Assembly: GCA_037969585.1 (NCBI GenBank)
Contig: JBBKXR010000256.1
Span: 1-51,026 of the forward strand
Origin: JBBKXR01 sp037969585
GTDB lineage: Bacteria > Verrucomicrobiota > Verrucomicrobiia > Verrucomicrobiales > DEV007
Length of the DNA: 51,026 nt
Direction of reading: 5' to 3'
In this document: in pieces, positions 7,100 to 16,721 of the stretch
How the letters are laid out: each line of letters opens with the position of its first letter
Position numbering within the stretch: position 1 is the first letter of the stretch
Position numbers and translations under genes: made by a program
Notes under the pieces: generated by a model
What the model saw: the letters and a program-made list of their open reading frames with translations, nothing else
Told to the model about the DNA's origin: nothing
Databases searched by the model: none

Positions 7100-9517
7100 T
7101 TACTGAACGAACAAAAACTGTTGAGTGTTAAGCAGTGACCAAACAACGCCAGCGTAGGCGTCGTCGCCGAACTGCTCAACTTCAGTACTAACGATCGACA
7201 ACTCTTTGGCAGTCGGCTCGCGGGTCAGCATGGCTTGAAAAATCATGCGAGTTTTCGCGTCGACGTCTCCGGCTTGGTGCAGACGGTTACCGAAAGATGC
7301 GTAGCGGTTGGTGAGTGCTTCAACGACCGGTCCGTTAAGTAGATTCAGCGCCTGCGGCACGGAAGCACTGTCAGCCGAATTCTCGATCATTTCGCGATCC
7401 GACTGACCAAAGTCACGCAGGAAATGGCCACGTGGAGCCGGGGAGTCAAGTTCTGAGGCCCGCGCCATCTTGGAAACCAACGCCCGGTAGCTGCGATAAT
7501 CATCGTCGTCACGACGCAGTTTCTTGCGCTTGTTTTTGCCCTTCTGCCCGTCTTCTCGATCAGCAGATTGCTCTGACTTATCGGGCAGGACTGCAGGCAA
7601 TTCCGTGATGGTCATTCCATTTCGCTCCGTGGAGTCCTGACTGGCAAGTTGCTCGAGATCCACCGTGGTCAAGCCGGCAGCGGCGATCAGCACCTCGTCA
7701 TTGGCCATTTCCTCTAACTTGTAGTAGCCGACGTCGTTGATCGTGCGTTTCACCCCTTTGCCGGCCTCAGAAAATTCCGTGCGCAGCTCGCGCATCAAGC
7801 TTTGATCGTCGTCGTTCCTAGCGGCGAGAATTTTTTCCCGCAGTTCGTCGAGCTTCGGTTGAGCACTGCCCACCAACGGCGCCAGCTCTTCGAGCATCGC
7901 CTTGAACTCTTCGGGTGTGCGCCCCTCGAGGCTTTCATAGATCAATCGTTGCCGTTCGATCGATTGCAAATTCTTGGTAACCTGCGGCCGGTAGTGGTCG
8001 GCCTCGGGCAGGGCGAGCGCGACCACAGAGTCCCAGATCTGTTCGGCACTCATGCGACGCAGAACTGGTCCCGGAAAGTAGTACGGCGCGCCGAGAACCA
8101 TCTCGGATGAATCGGCAGCACGCTGATACGTGTCGGTGCTGTAGAGTACCGTCAAAAACGCCTGCATGTCGTATTCAAGTTCACGCATCAGGTCTTCGAG
8201 GTAGGCGAGCACTTCGGGGTGGGACGCTTCTGTCTGATCGGTCAGTTCGTCGAGCGGCTCAATCAAGCCATGACCGAAAACCTCTTTCCACAAGCGATTG
8301 ACGATCACTTTAGTAAACGTCGGATTGTCGGGAGAAGTCATCCAATTGGCGTAAGCATTGATGCCGCCGTTATCGAATTGTTCAGCTGAAATGTCCGCAC
8401 CAAACATGGTCTTCGCAGCCACCGGACTGAGCGGTTCTGCATCGCTGTAATGATAATCGTGCGGCAGCTTTACCTGCGATTTGCTGTTTTCACTGACGCC
8501 TGAATACTTCAGTGGCTGATAGAGTTGCTTGATGACTTCTTTCATCGAATCCGCCTTGGATTCAGCTTCGGCAACAGCGGTTTTACCCTTGGCGATCAGG
8601 GCGCGAAATTCACTTTCGCTGAGGCCGTGTTTCTCCAGCCATTTGCTGTTTCGCGGATTTTCCAGAAAGGCGTCGATCTTCGACTCATTAATGGTCGGAA
8701 AATCTTCGATGCCGGTCGCTGCGATGAACACTTCCTTGCGCTCGCTGCGCAGTTGGGAATCGATCATCCGACGGTTATCACTGTTCTTTCCCCGGCTACT
8801 CATACCGTAGCTGAACGCGGCCATTTCGAAGTAGTCCATCTGTGTCCATTTGTCGAAAGGATGGTTGTGGCATTGGGCACACTCAAGCCGCGTGCCAAGG
8901 AAAAGGCGCACCGTATTCGACATGTTGTCGAGCGGCATGCCGCGGTCGCGAAAGTAGTAACCCGTGGCACCACTATCCCAAAACTCACCGGTGGCAGTCA
9001 CCAGTTCGTATACCAGTTCGTCGTAAGGCTTGTTTTCGCGCAGCGCCTGCTTCACCCACATTTCGTAAGCAGCCAGCACCGGCGCATCGAGGTCGCTGCT
9101 GATCCGCAACAGGTCAGCCCAAAAGTGATAGAAGTTCGACACGTAGGCTTCGCTCGAGACCAGCCGCTCGATCAAACGCTGACGTTTTTGTGGGTACGAG
9201 TCGGCATGAAAAGCCTCGGCCTCCTCGATCGTCGGAATACGACCGCCAATGTTAATATAGGCTCGACGCACGAAGGTCGCATCATCGATCGCCGCGTTGG
9301 GGGACATCCCCTGCTCTTTCAGCTTCGCTTCGATCAGCGAGTCGATCCGCTGCGCAGCGTTCGATTTCGATGCACCCGATTGCTTTTCCGATTCCGGTGT
9401 GCCGACTCCTGCGAAAACCGCGCCAGCGGCAAGGCCGGTCAACGCGATCAACGAGACGTGAACCACTCGACACAGGCGTCGAGCGCTTCGAAAACGGATG
9501 AGATTCAGGTTTGTCAT
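7100..9517 (-). CDS. DUF1549/DUF1553 domain secreted protein (set 1, paralog A)
   Basis: 805-residue exported protein: signal peptide at about 1-36 (...GAVFAG), DUF1549 (about 55-260) and DUF1553 (about 365-770). The DUF1549 domain carries LECAQCHNHPFDKWTQ with C213-x-x-C216-H217, a CXXCH heme-c-type motif, but there is no separate N-terminal PSCyt1 domain. The DUF1553 part has VNRLWKEVFGHGLIEPLDELT and ends QALNLLNGP...TNRYASFG...LLNTQQFLFVQ, as usual. An insertion of about 35 residues (about 625-680) is strongly basic (KGKNKRKKLRRDDDD). Biochemical function is unknown for the family; secretion plus the heme motif suggests an oxidative step on polymer-derived substrates (inference). The ATG at 9517 is 50 bp after the stop of its paralog, and its stop is 47 bp before the DUF1501 ATG. 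Confidence 0.88.
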   Translation of the reverse strand: MTNLNLIRFRSARRLCRVVHVSLIALTGLAAGAVFAGVGTPESEKQSGASKSNAAQRIDSLIEAKLKEQGMSPNAAIDDATFVRRAYINIGGRIPTIEEAEAFHADSYPQKRQRLIERLVSSEAYVSNFYHFWADLLRISSDLDAPVLAAYEMWVKQALRENKPYDELVYELVTATGEFWDSGATGYYFRDRGMPLDNMSNTVRLFLGTRLECAQCHNHPFDKWTQMDYFEMAAFSYGMSSRGKNSDNRRMIDSQLRSERKEVFIAATGIEDFPTINESKIDAFLENPRNSKWLEKHGLSESEFRALIAKGKTAVAEAESKADSMKEVIKQLYQPLKYSGVSENSKSQVKLPHDYHYSDAEPLSPVAAKTMFGADISAEQFDNGGINAYANWMTSPDNPTFTKVIVNRLWKEVFGHGLIEPLDELTDQTEASHPEVLAYLEDLMRELEYDMQAFLTVLYSTDTYQRAADSSEMVLGAPYYFPGPVLRRMSAEQIWDSVVALALPEADHYRPQVTKNLQSIERQRLIYESLEGRTPEEFKAMLEELAPLVGSAQPKLDELREKILAARNDDDQSLMRELRTEFSEAGKGVKRTINDVGYYKLEEMANDEVLIAAAGLTTVDLEQLASQDSTERNGMTITELPAVLPDKSEQSADREDGQKGKNKRKKLRRDDDDYRSYRALVSKMARASELDSPAPRGHFLRDFGQSDREMIENSADSASVPQALNLLNGPVVEALTNRYASFGNRLHQAGDVDAKTRMIFQAMLTREPTAKELSIVSTEVEQFGDDAYAGVVWSLLNTQQFLFVQ

Positions 9518-9567
9518 TTGCGCGATTAAACGCTGCCCTGGCCCGGAGGTTTCGAGCTCTGGGTGGA

Positions 9568-11961
9568 TTACTGCACGAACAAAAATTGCTGAGTATTAAG
9601 CAGAGACCAGACGATTCCCTCGTAAGCGTCATCTCCGGATTTGGCGATCTCTTCACGCGCCAACTCCATTTCGAACTCGGTCGGTTGTCGGCTGAGCATG
9701 GCTTGGAAAATCATCTTGGTTTTCTGCTCAGCATCGCCTGCTTCATGAAGACGGCTGCCGAACACGGCGAAGCGATTGGTCAGCGCCTCCGAGATCGTTC
9801 CGTTGAGCAGATTCAGCGCCTGTGGCACCGACGCCTGGATGGCGGAATTCTCGATTACTTCACGGTCCGACTGGCCGAATTCGCGCAGGAAATGGCCGCG
9901 GCGTGCCGGTGACTCAAGCTCGGAGGCTCGGGCCATGCCGGCCACCAGTTTCGAATAGTCGCTGTAGTCGCGTTTGTTCTGATCCTTCCAAGCCTTGAGC
10001 TGCTTTTTATCCATGCCCTTGGCTGGCTCGGGCATTTTTGGTTTCGGCAATTTGGTCAGCACAGCTCCTCCGTCGCCGCCTCCGGCCATCGTGTTCATCG
10101 CCCCGTCCGCGCCCATAGTCATTTCGTTCATGCCAACTGCGGCGAGCAACTGATCGGCATCAACACGCTGATCGGTGTGCTTGAACCCGATCTCACTAAT
10201 ACTTGCGCGTGCGCCCTTCTGTAGTTCGCCAAGCTGATCGCGCAGCTTTTTGTAAAGATCCATATCTTCCTTTTCGCGAGCAGCGTACATTTTTTCACGC
10301 AAGGAGCTTTGTTCGGGAATATTGGCCTCCAGAGCAGTTCCCAGCTCCTGCATCATGGCGATGTATTCTTCAGCGGTTCGACCTTCCAATGCGTCATACA
10401 TACGGCGGACTTTTTCGACCGCACCGAGTTGCTGTTTGAGAAGCGGGCGATAGCTGTCGGCTTCGGGCAAAGCTAGCGCAACGATCGAGTCCCACACCTG
10501 TTCAGCGGTCATACGGCGCAGGCGCGGTCCGGGAAAGTAGTACGGCGCCCCGAGCACAAACTCGCTCGAATCGGCAGCCCGCTGGTAGGTCTTAGTATTG
10601 TAAAGCACCTCCATGTAACCCTTCATGTCATAGTTCAAATCCTTCATCAGTTGCTCAAGATAGGTGAGCAACTCGGGATTACTGACCTGAGTCTGGTCGG
10701 TCAACTCGTCGAGCGGTTCGAACACGCCGTGGCCGAACACTTTTTTCCAAAGTCGATTGGCGATGACTTTGGTGAAGGTCGGGTTCTCTGCCGAGGTCAT
10801 CCATTTTCCGTATGCCGCGATACCCTCGTCATCAACCTTCTTCAAATCGATTTCGGCACCAAACATGGTCGCCGGCTCCACCGCTGAGAGCGGCTCCGCA
10901 TCGGAGTATTGGTAATCGTGCGGCAACTTTACGCTGCGTCCGTTCTCTTCGACAGAAAAGTAGCGCACCTGATTGTAGATTTGGCCATTGGCCAAATTGA
11001 CGCGATCTGACATTTCTGTGGCCTCGGCCATTGCTGCGATACCCTTCTTCGCCAGCGCGATAAACTCCTCCTTCGTCACCTTCCAACCTTCGAGACGACG
11101 CTCAAAATTTTTGTCTTTCACGTACCGCTTAAGATTTTCTTCGTCACGGATCATTGGCAGTTTTTCGTTCTTTACCGCCCCGTAGTACAACTCGCGACGA
11201 CGCTCGCTGACGTAGTCACTCATCGCCTTGCGGTTTGGCGCATCGTAGCGGTTGGCATCCATGCCGTAGCTGAACGCGGCCATTTTGAAATAGTCCATCT
11301 GCGTCCACTTATCGAAGGGATGGTTGTGACACTGCGCACACTCCAGTCGCGTCCCTAAGAAGGTGCGCACGGTGTTCGACATATTGTCGAGCGGCATACC
11401 GCGGTCGCGCTGGTAATAGGCGACCGCACCATTATCCCAGATGTAGCCTTTGCCGGCGACCATCTCGTAAACAAATTCGTTGTACGGCTTGTTGTCGCGC
11501 AGAGCATCTTTCAACCAGAGTTGATAAGCCGCTTCGGCGGCACCGGCACCTTTGCTGAGGCCATTGCTGATGCGCAGCACATCGGCCCAGAAATTGTATT
11601 GATGGCTGACGTAGCCATCGCTGTTGAGCAATTCATCGATCAGTCGCTCACGCTTGTGCTCATACTCCGAGCTGTGAAATGCCTCCGCTTCCTCGATAGT
11701 CGGAATGCGCCCGGCAATGTCGAGGTAGACGCGGCGCACGAAGGATTCATCGTCGATAGCGGCATTCGGCTCGACCTTGTTTTCCTTCCACCCTTTGGCG
11801 ATCAGCGCATCGATCTTGGCGCTGGCAGACTGCACAGCTACTGCGGCATCGCTCGGGCTTTTAGCGTCCTTTTTGTTGTTTGCTTCCGCCGTTCCGGGCG
11901 TCAGCGAAATCAAGGTCAAATAAGCAAGAGGAACGAGGGCGAACGCTTTTAGATTCTTCAT
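9568..11961 (-). CDS. DUF1549/DUF1553 domain secreted protein (set 1, paralog B)
   Basis: First gene of the operon, 797 residues, with a signal peptide (about 1-27, ending GTAEAN), DUF1549 and DUF1553. The CXXCH motif sits at C208-x-x-C211-H212 inside the same LECAQCHNHPFDKWTQMDYF sequence as its neighbour. Long stretches match paralog A almost residue for residue (AAIDD.{1,2}FVRR, RIPTIEEAEAFH, RDRGMPLDNMSNTVR, RAADSSE.VLGAPYYFPGP), so the pair arose by tandem duplication. They differ in the variable linker (about 610-680), where this copy has a Met/Gly-rich stretch (TMAGGGDGG) and then a Lys/Pro stretch. No PSCyt1 domain is present. A promoter should lie in the 277-bp spacer upstream, which it shares with nothing else on this strand except read-through from the DUF1501 gene at 12239. 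Confidence 0.88.
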   Translation of the reverse strand: MKNLKAFALVPLAYLTLISLTPGTAEANNKKDAKSPSDAAVAVQSASAKIDALIAKGWKENKVEPNAAIDDESFVRRVYLDIAGRIPTIEEAEAFHSSEYEHKRERLIDELLNSDGYVSHQYNFWADVLRISNGLSKGAGAAEAAYQLWLKDALRDNKPYNEFVYEMVAGKGYIWDNGAVAYYQRDRGMPLDNMSNTVRTFLGTRLECAQCHNHPFDKWTQMDYFKMAAFSYGMDANRYDAPNRKAMSDYVSERRRELYYGAVKNEKLPMIRDEENLKRYVKDKNFERRLEGWKVTKEEFIALAKKGIAAMAEATEMSDRVNLANGQIYNQVRYFSVEENGRSVKLPHDYQYSDAEPLSAVEPATMFGAEIDLKKVDDEGIAAYGKWMTSAENPTFTKVIANRLWKKVFGHGVFEPLDELTDQTQVSNPELLTYLEQLMKDLNYDMKGYMEVLYNTKTYQRAADSSEFVLGAPYYFPGPRLRRMTAEQVWDSIVALALPEADSYRPLLKQQLGAVEKVRRMYDALEGRTAEEYIAMMQELGTALEANIPEQSSLREKMYAAREKEDMDLYKKLRDQLGELQKGARASISEIGFKHTDQRVDADQLLAAVGMNEMTMGADGAMNTMAGGGDGGAVLTKLPKPKMPEPAKGMDKKQLKAWKDQNKRDYSDYSKLVAGMARASELESPARRGHFLREFGQSDREVIENSAIQASVPQALNLLNGTISEALTNRFAVFGSRLHEAGDAEQKTKMIFQAMLSRQPTEFEMELAREEIAKSGDDAYEGIVWSLLNTQQFLFVQ

Positions 11962-12164
11962 ATCGGGTCTAGCAGATTCGGAGGACGGTCGGAGATAAAA
12001 GAGGCGTGAGATCAGCCGCGGCGCTCAAGGCATCGTCCCTTAGTTTTCAGGACGTCACCAACTGAATTCGCTCACGATCCGGTATAACGCGGTGGCCTCC
12101 ACGCCGTTACAAGAAAGGTTCCGCGATCCCGCCTCGACCAGCAATGCAATTCGACGCGCAATCG

Positions 12165-12203
12165 CGTGATCGTTAGGAAGTCCTAACTAGCGCGTAGATC
12201 ACG
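12165..12203. other. Inverted repeat downstream of DUF1501 set 2
   Basis: CGTGATC (12165-12171) pairs with GATCACG (12197-12203), and inside it GTTAGG (12172-12177) pairs with CCTAAC (12182-12187) around an AAGT loop, leaving a 9-nt bulge on one side. It lies about 35 bp beyond the stop codon of the minus-strand gene ending at 12239. It has no T-run, so it could be a 3'-end stabilising structure or an operator for the operon starting at 11961 rather than a classical terminator. Confidence 0.4.
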
Positions 12204-12238
12204 GTGTATCCGGGCTCTCCAGCCCCTCGTGACACCCT

Positions 12239-13657
12239 TTACGCCAATATCTCATGCAACACCTCGCCGTGCACGTCGGTCAGTCGAAAATCACGGCCTG
12301 AGTAGCGATAAGTGAGTCGCTTGTGATCGAAGCCTAACAGATGCAAAATTGTGGCGTGAAGGTCGTGGACGAGGACCGGTTTTTCAGCGACCGCGAGGCC
12401 AAATTCATCGGTGCTACCGTAAGTGGTCCCACCTTTGACTCCGGCGCCGGCCATCCACACCGTGAAGCCATCGATGTGGTGATCGCGACCGTATTGCTCG
12501 ACCTTCTTTGGACCTTTTTGAATCGTTGAAGTTCGTCCCATTTCCCCACCCCATACCACCAGCGTGTCGTCGAGCATGCCACGGTGTTCGAGGTCGGTGA
12601 GCAGCGCGGCTATCGGCTGATCGGAGTCGCCGGTCAGGTTCTTGATGCGCGGGATCAGTCCACTGTGGCTGTCCCAAGGTTGGCCTGCCCCGTGGTAACA
12701 CTGGATGTAACGCACCCCTCTTTCAGCGAGACGACGCGCCAGCAGCAGGTTGTTGCCGACCGGAGTATCGCCGTACATTTCACGAATCGATTGCGGCTCC
12801 TTGCTCAGATCGAAAGTATCCGTCGCGGCGCTCTGCATCCTGAATGCCAGCTCCATCGAGTGAATGCGCGAGTCGAGACGCTCCTCTCCCGGGTGGCGAT
12901 TGCGATGCCGATTGTTGAGAAAATTGGTCAGCAACATCTGATTCCGCTGCGTGCCAAAACGGATATCGTCGCGGGTAAGATTCGGAATCAGTTCCCCGTT
13001 CTTGGCGTTGGTCTCAATGTGAGTGCCCTGATAGACACCGGGCAAAAATGAGCTGGTCCAGTTCCCCGACTGCGCCGTCGGCATGCCGCTGGGCATGAGC
13101 ACCACGTAGCCTGGCAAATCTTCGGATTCCGTGCCCAAACCATACAGAGCCCATGAGCCGATGCTCGGTCGCGACAAAACCGAATGACCACAATTCATCA
13201 GCAACAACCCGGGCGAGTGATTGGCGATCTCACCCTTCATCGAACGAATCACACACAGCCTGTCGGCGTGTTTCGCGACGTTGGGGAACAGTTCAGAAAT
13301 CTCCAAACCACTCTGACCGTGTCTTTGGAATTTGAACGGTGATGCCCAGATGCTTCCGGCACGACCTTTCTGAGTTCGCTGCAGGCTATCGAGCACGGAT
13401 TGCGGTAGCGGTTTACCGTCGAGTTTGGCCAGTTCGGGCTTGGGATCGAAGGTATCAATCTGAGACGGACCACCATTCATGAACAGGTGAATGACTCGCT
13501 TGGCCTTGGCCGGAAACTGCGGATTGCGCGGCGCCAGCGGCGCCTCAGCGACACTGCCCTGATCGACCGCCGCGAGCAGATCGGACGCCGCCATGGCCCC
13601 GAAACCGGTGCCGACCGATTGCAGGAAGTTGCGTCGGGAAAATAGAGATGAGTGCAT
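12239..13657 (-). CDS. DUF1501 family protein, Tat-exported (set 2)
   Basis: Protein of 472 residues from the ATG at 13657, which places the Tat motif SRRNFLQSVGTG within the first 20 residues. A GTG at 13702, only 7 bp after the upstream stop, would add 15 residues and cannot be excluded. DUF1501 hallmarks: LFMNGGPSQIDTFDPKPEL, CYHGAGQPWDSHSG, GGEMGRTSTIQ...GRDHH, and the C-terminal VHDLHATILHLLGFDHKRLTYRYSGRDFRLTDVHG, which marks the branch usually paired with PSCyt1-DUF1549-DUF1553 proteins. That partner lies directly upstream. It is a different subfamily from the DUF1501 protein at 5757-7052, so the two sets are not a simple recent duplication. Function unknown; the fold clan is alkaline phosphatase-like, so a hydrolase role on an exported substrate is plausible. 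Confidence 0.88.
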   Translation of the reverse strand: MHSSLFSRRNFLQSVGTGFGAMAASDLLAAVDQGSVAEAPLAPRNPQFPAKAKRVIHLFMNGGPSQIDTFDPKPELAKLDGKPLPQSVLDSLQRTQKGRAGSIWASPFKFQRHGQSGLEISELFPNVAKHADRLCVIRSMKGEIANHSPGLLLMNCGHSVLSRPSIGSWALYGLGTESEDLPGYVVLMPSGMPTAQSGNWTSSFLPGVYQGTHIETNAKNGELIPNLTRDDIRFGTQRNQMLLTNFLNNRHRNRHPGEERLDSRIHSMELAFRMQSAATDTFDLSKEPQSIREMYGDTPVGNNLLLARRLAERGVRYIQCYHGAGQPWDSHSGLIPRIKNLTGDSDQPIAALLTDLEHRGMLDDTLVVWGGEMGRTSTIQKGPKKVEQYGRDHHIDGFTVWMAGAGVKGGTTYGSTDEFGLAVAEKPVLVHDLHATILHLLGFDHKRLTYRYSGRDFRLTDVHGEVLHEILA

Positions 13658-13708
13658 CTGAGGGGAGATAGTTGATTGGTCTCGTCGGAAGCGTTGGGCC
13701 ACGCAAGC

Positions 13709-16033
13709 CTAATCGACGTAAAGGAACTCGTTAGACATGAACAAGGCCTGCGCCACAAGTGGCCACGGGTTCACCTTTCGGCCTTTTTCGATGTCGGCGA
13801 AGCGATTGATGCGGGTGTGTTCACCTTCCTCGGCTGAGCGGTGCAACACCGCCTGATAAATCGCTTCGATGCGCTGCTCGCGGGTCGTGTCTGCCTGAAA
13901 GTCGAGACCGTCGACAAGAGCCTTCGCTTGATCGATCACGAAAGCGGAGTTCATCGTGAACAGAGCCTGCGGTGCGACAATGCTTTCATTGCGACTTTCC
14001 TGCGACTGATTCGGTGACGGAAAGTCGAACGCCCGCAGTGTTGGGTCGAGATTAAAGCGATTGATGTAGCCGTAAATGCTGCGTCGCTTGGTGTAGTCGC
14101 CTTCCAGCAAAAGCCCCGCCCGACCGTGCATGCGCGCATCGAGCTGCCCGGAAACCGCGAGTATCGAGTCACGAATTTCCTCGATCTCAAGGCGCTGGAG
14201 TTTACCGCGATGATAAAGACGATTCTCTGGGTCGGCATCACCGATGTCCGCCCGCACGAGACTGCGTTGCTGATAAGTCCGTGAATTGACGATGCTGCTC
14301 ACCAAGTGCTTCAACGACCAGCCGTGTGCGACAAAATCCGCCGCCAGCCAATCGAGTAGTTCGGGGTGCGTTGGTGCTGCGCCTTGCAGGCCGAAGTCCG
14401 ATGGCGTGTCGACGATATAGCTACCGGTCAGCGCGCCCCACACTCGATTGACAAAAACTCGCGCCGTCAGCGGATTCTCCGGATCAGCAATCTTGTTGGC
14501 AAGCTCAAGACGACCGCTGTTATCACTCGCGAACGCCGGTTGGTCGGGATCGAGGATTCTCAAAAATCGACGCGGAACTTGCTCGCCACGCTGACTCGCC
14601 TCACCCCTTAAAAAGATGAACGAATCGATCGGATTTTTGCGCTCCTTAACCGTCATTGCGCGAGCCGGTGCGCCATCATGAAACAGCAGCAACTCGGCGA
14701 GTTCGGTTTCCTCGAGAGCTTCGGCAAGTGATCGATTATTGCCTTTCCCCGTCTTCTCTCCAGCCTCCTCAATTTTTTTCTGAATGACCGCCAGCTTCTG
14801 CTCGTAATCAGCCACCTCCTCTTCGCCTCGTTCATATCCATCGATCACCGGAAAGCCGCCCGACTGCATCGGTGCGGCACGCTCAAGCGAACCGAACACG
14901 CCATACAGTGAGTAGTAGTCAGCGGTCGGGATCGGCTCGAATTTGTGATCGTGACAACGCGAGCAGGCCACCGTCATGCCGAGCAATCCTCGCGTCGTCG
15001 CATCGATGACATCATCAATAAAGTCGGCGGACATGCTCCGTTTAGGCGACACCGCAAGGAAGCCGAGCGCCGCGAGTTCGGGAGCGCGCTCATCGACGCC
15101 CATGAGATCGGCCGCGAGTTGTTCGCGGATGAACTGATCGTATGGCTTGTCGGCATTGAAGGCATCGATGACGTAATCGCGATAAGTGAACGCATACGGA
15201 TAATAGTGCGGCGTTTTTGTGTCGGGCCGATAAGTGTCAGCCGTATCACCGTAGCGAGCGACATCGAGCCACATGCGGGCGAAATGCTCGCCAAAGCGCG
15301 GTGAATCGAGCAGTTCGTCGACGTAATCTCTGCTGCTCTTTTGATAATCCACAGCCGATGCCGGCGGCAACCCCGTCAGGTCGTAGGCGAGACGGCGAGT
15401 CAGATCGCGCGGCGAAGCCTTCGGCGACGGTGTCAGTCCATTCTTCACCAGCTTGGCGAATACGAATCGATCGATCGGACTCGGACTCCAGGCAGGGTTG
15501 TCGACCTTGGGCGGCTCGATCGCATCAACAGGTTTGAACGCCCAGTGATCTTCTGCTTTTCCAAAGATAAACGTCTGGTCTCCGAGTCGAGAAAATTCCG
15601 TGTCGCCTATGTCGTCCGCCGGTCCCGGCGCGCCACGCTTCACCCACTGGTCGAGCAGCTTCATTTCAGCGTCGCTGAGCGCGGCCTCCTGCTTGGGCGG
15701 CATGGCACGGTCCTCGTCACCGCGATGAATTGCCGTGATCAGCAGCGATGCCTGTAGATTACCCGGCACCACCGCCTTACCGCTGTCGCCGCCTTCCAGC
15801 CAACCCGACTCGCGATCCAGCAGCAACCCGCCCTTTGAAGCATCCTCCGCTTCCGAATGACATTCGTAGCATTTCGACACCAATATCGGCCGGATGTGGC
15901 GCTCAAAAAAATCAATCCCGGCCTGATCCGCCGACTTGTCTGCGGCCGGTTTGGCTAAGACCATGCTCAGTCCTGAAAAGGCAAAAAGCAGCACGCCGGC
16001 ACTGGCCCTCGATATTTGGGGGGAGGAAAACAT
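13709..16033 (-). CDS. PSCyt1-DUF1549-DUF1553 secreted cytochrome-like protein (set 2)
   Basis: Exported protein of 774 residues, taking the ATG at 16033, which gives a clean signal peptide (MFSSPQISRASAG... to ...VLAKPAA). A GTG at 16072 would add 13 residues. Domain order: PSCyt1 planctomycete cytochrome c (about 35-145) with K-C55-Y-E-C58-H59 and the downstream MPPK motif that normally supplies the axial Met; DUF1549 (about 175-370) with FAR.WLDVARYGDT and a second CXXCH in VACSRCHDHKFEPIP; and DUF1553 (about 490-770) with VNRVWGALTG and a final RRSIYGYINRFNLDP...FTMNSAFV...NEFLYVD. Heme attachment to the first motif is likely. The DUF1501 partner begins about 50 bp downstream, so they are an operon. 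The role is unproven; the family is usually discussed as part of polysaccharide or sulfated-glycan use. Confidence 0.9.
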   Translation of the reverse strand: MFSSPQISRASAGVLLFAFSGLSMVLAKPAADKSADQAGIDFFERHIRPILVSKCYECHSEAEDASKGGLLLDRESGWLEGGDSGKAVVPGNLQASLLITAIHRGDEDRAMPPKQEAALSDAEMKLLDQWVKRGAPGPADDIGDTEFSRLGDQTFIFGKAEDHWAFKPVDAIEPPKVDNPAWSPSPIDRFVFAKLVKNGLTPSPKASPRDLTRRLAYDLTGLPPASAVDYQKSSRDYVDELLDSPRFGEHFARMWLDVARYGDTADTYRPDTKTPHYYPYAFTYRDYVIDAFNADKPYDQFIREQLAADLMGVDERAPELAALGFLAVSPKRSMSADFIDDVIDATTRGLLGMTVACSRCHDHKFEPIPTADYYSLYGVFGSLERAAPMQSGGFPVIDGYERGEEEVADYEQKLAVIQKKIEEAGEKTGKGNNRSLAEALEETELAELLLFHDGAPARAMTVKERKNPIDSFIFLRGEASQRGEQVPRRFLRILDPDQPAFASDNSGRLELANKIADPENPLTARVFVNRVWGALTGSYIVDTPSDFGLQGAAPTHPELLDWLAADFVAHGWSLKHLVSSIVNSRTYQQRSLVRADIGDADPENRLYHRGKLQRLEIEEIRDSILAVSGQLDARMHGRAGLLLEGDYTKRRSIYGYINRFNLDPTLRAFDFPSPNQSQESRNESIVAPQALFTMNSAFVIDQAKALVDGLDFQADTTREQRIEAIYQAVLHRSAEEGEHTRINRFADIEKGRKVNPWPLVAQALFMSNEFLYVD

Positions 16034-16277
16034 GGGACGACGAATTATAGAGCGGTGTTCAGCGCTTGTCACAACAGGTTTGCTACCGCAATAACGACCG
16101 TGGCCCGCTTGGCAAGGTGTTCGATTTCCTTCACTTTCAGCGACACGATATGAAAGGAATACCCCTTCCGAACGTCACAGCAATCTTTACGATTCTGATC
16201 GCTCCGCTGACTCTGATCGCTGCTCCGGACACGCCCGGTATCGTCGGCGTCTATGGCGGCGACCGAGGTTACGCCAC
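16034..16277. other. Spacer before the PSCyt1 gene; possible decayed short ORF on + strand
   Basis: No convincing gene. The plus strand from the ATG at 16150 reads MKGIPLPNVTAIFTILIAP..., a signal-peptide-like start that continues to a stop at 16407 but becomes low-quality Ser/Thr-rich sequence after about 50 codons, overlapping the antisense lipoprotein gene. It may be a decayed gene or chance. The promoter of the minus-strand PSCyt1 operon should lie here, but I cannot point to a clear -35/-10 pair. Confidence 0.3.
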
Positions 16278-16568
16278 TCACTTGCTGAGAGGCATCCACC
16301 TTAACATGACGATTTCTTCTTCGATCACTATCACACATCTTGAATTCTTCCCCACAAGTAGAAATACGAGGTGTTCACCAGTTTCGAGCACAACGCTGAA
16401 GATGTGAACGACCTTCCCGCACCTCGACTCAGCGCTGAACCACACCGCAGGATAGATTGCCGAAAACCGATCTTTGTTAATTGTGATCAATCTCGATTTA
16501 GAATTCGGAGCCGGACGACATGAAGCAAGGATTGCGATCGTCGCGCCCAGAACTATCCGCATCAGCAT
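16278..16568 (-). CDS. Candidate small lipoprotein of unknown function
   Basis: A 96-residue reading frame on the minus strand beginning MLMRIVLGATIAILASCRP. The first 17 residues are a short basic/hydrophobic leader ending in a lipobox (L-A-S-C), predicting cleavage before Cys17 and lipidation. A good Shine-Dalgarno sequence (AAAGGA, about 16574-16579) lies 5 nt before the ATG at 16568; a second in-frame ATG at 16562 is 2 codons later. The rest is compact and mixed alpha/beta in appearance (KVVHIFSVVLETGEHLVFLLVGKN) and matches no family I know. The RBS, lipobox and filling of an otherwise empty 690-bp gap support it being real, but overlapping frames exist on both strands. It could be co-transcribed toward the PSCyt1 gene 245 bp away. 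Confidence 0.5.
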   Translation of the reverse strand: MLMRIVLGATIAILASCRPAPNSKSRLITINKDRFSAIYPAVWFSAESRCGKVVHIFSVVLETGEHLVFLLVGKNSRCVIVIEEEIVMLRWMPLSK

Positions 16569-16721
16569 AATATCCTTTGGGCCATCGCTTTTCTACGAAG
16601 CTATCGATTTTTGCTCACCTCGGTTTGGCACCGCCAATTCGAAGCATCAAACCGCTGCCATAGGGTGAAAAGACTTTTCGATTCCAGCTCCGCCCGTTGA
16701 TGAAGTCAGCGATACCGGCAC

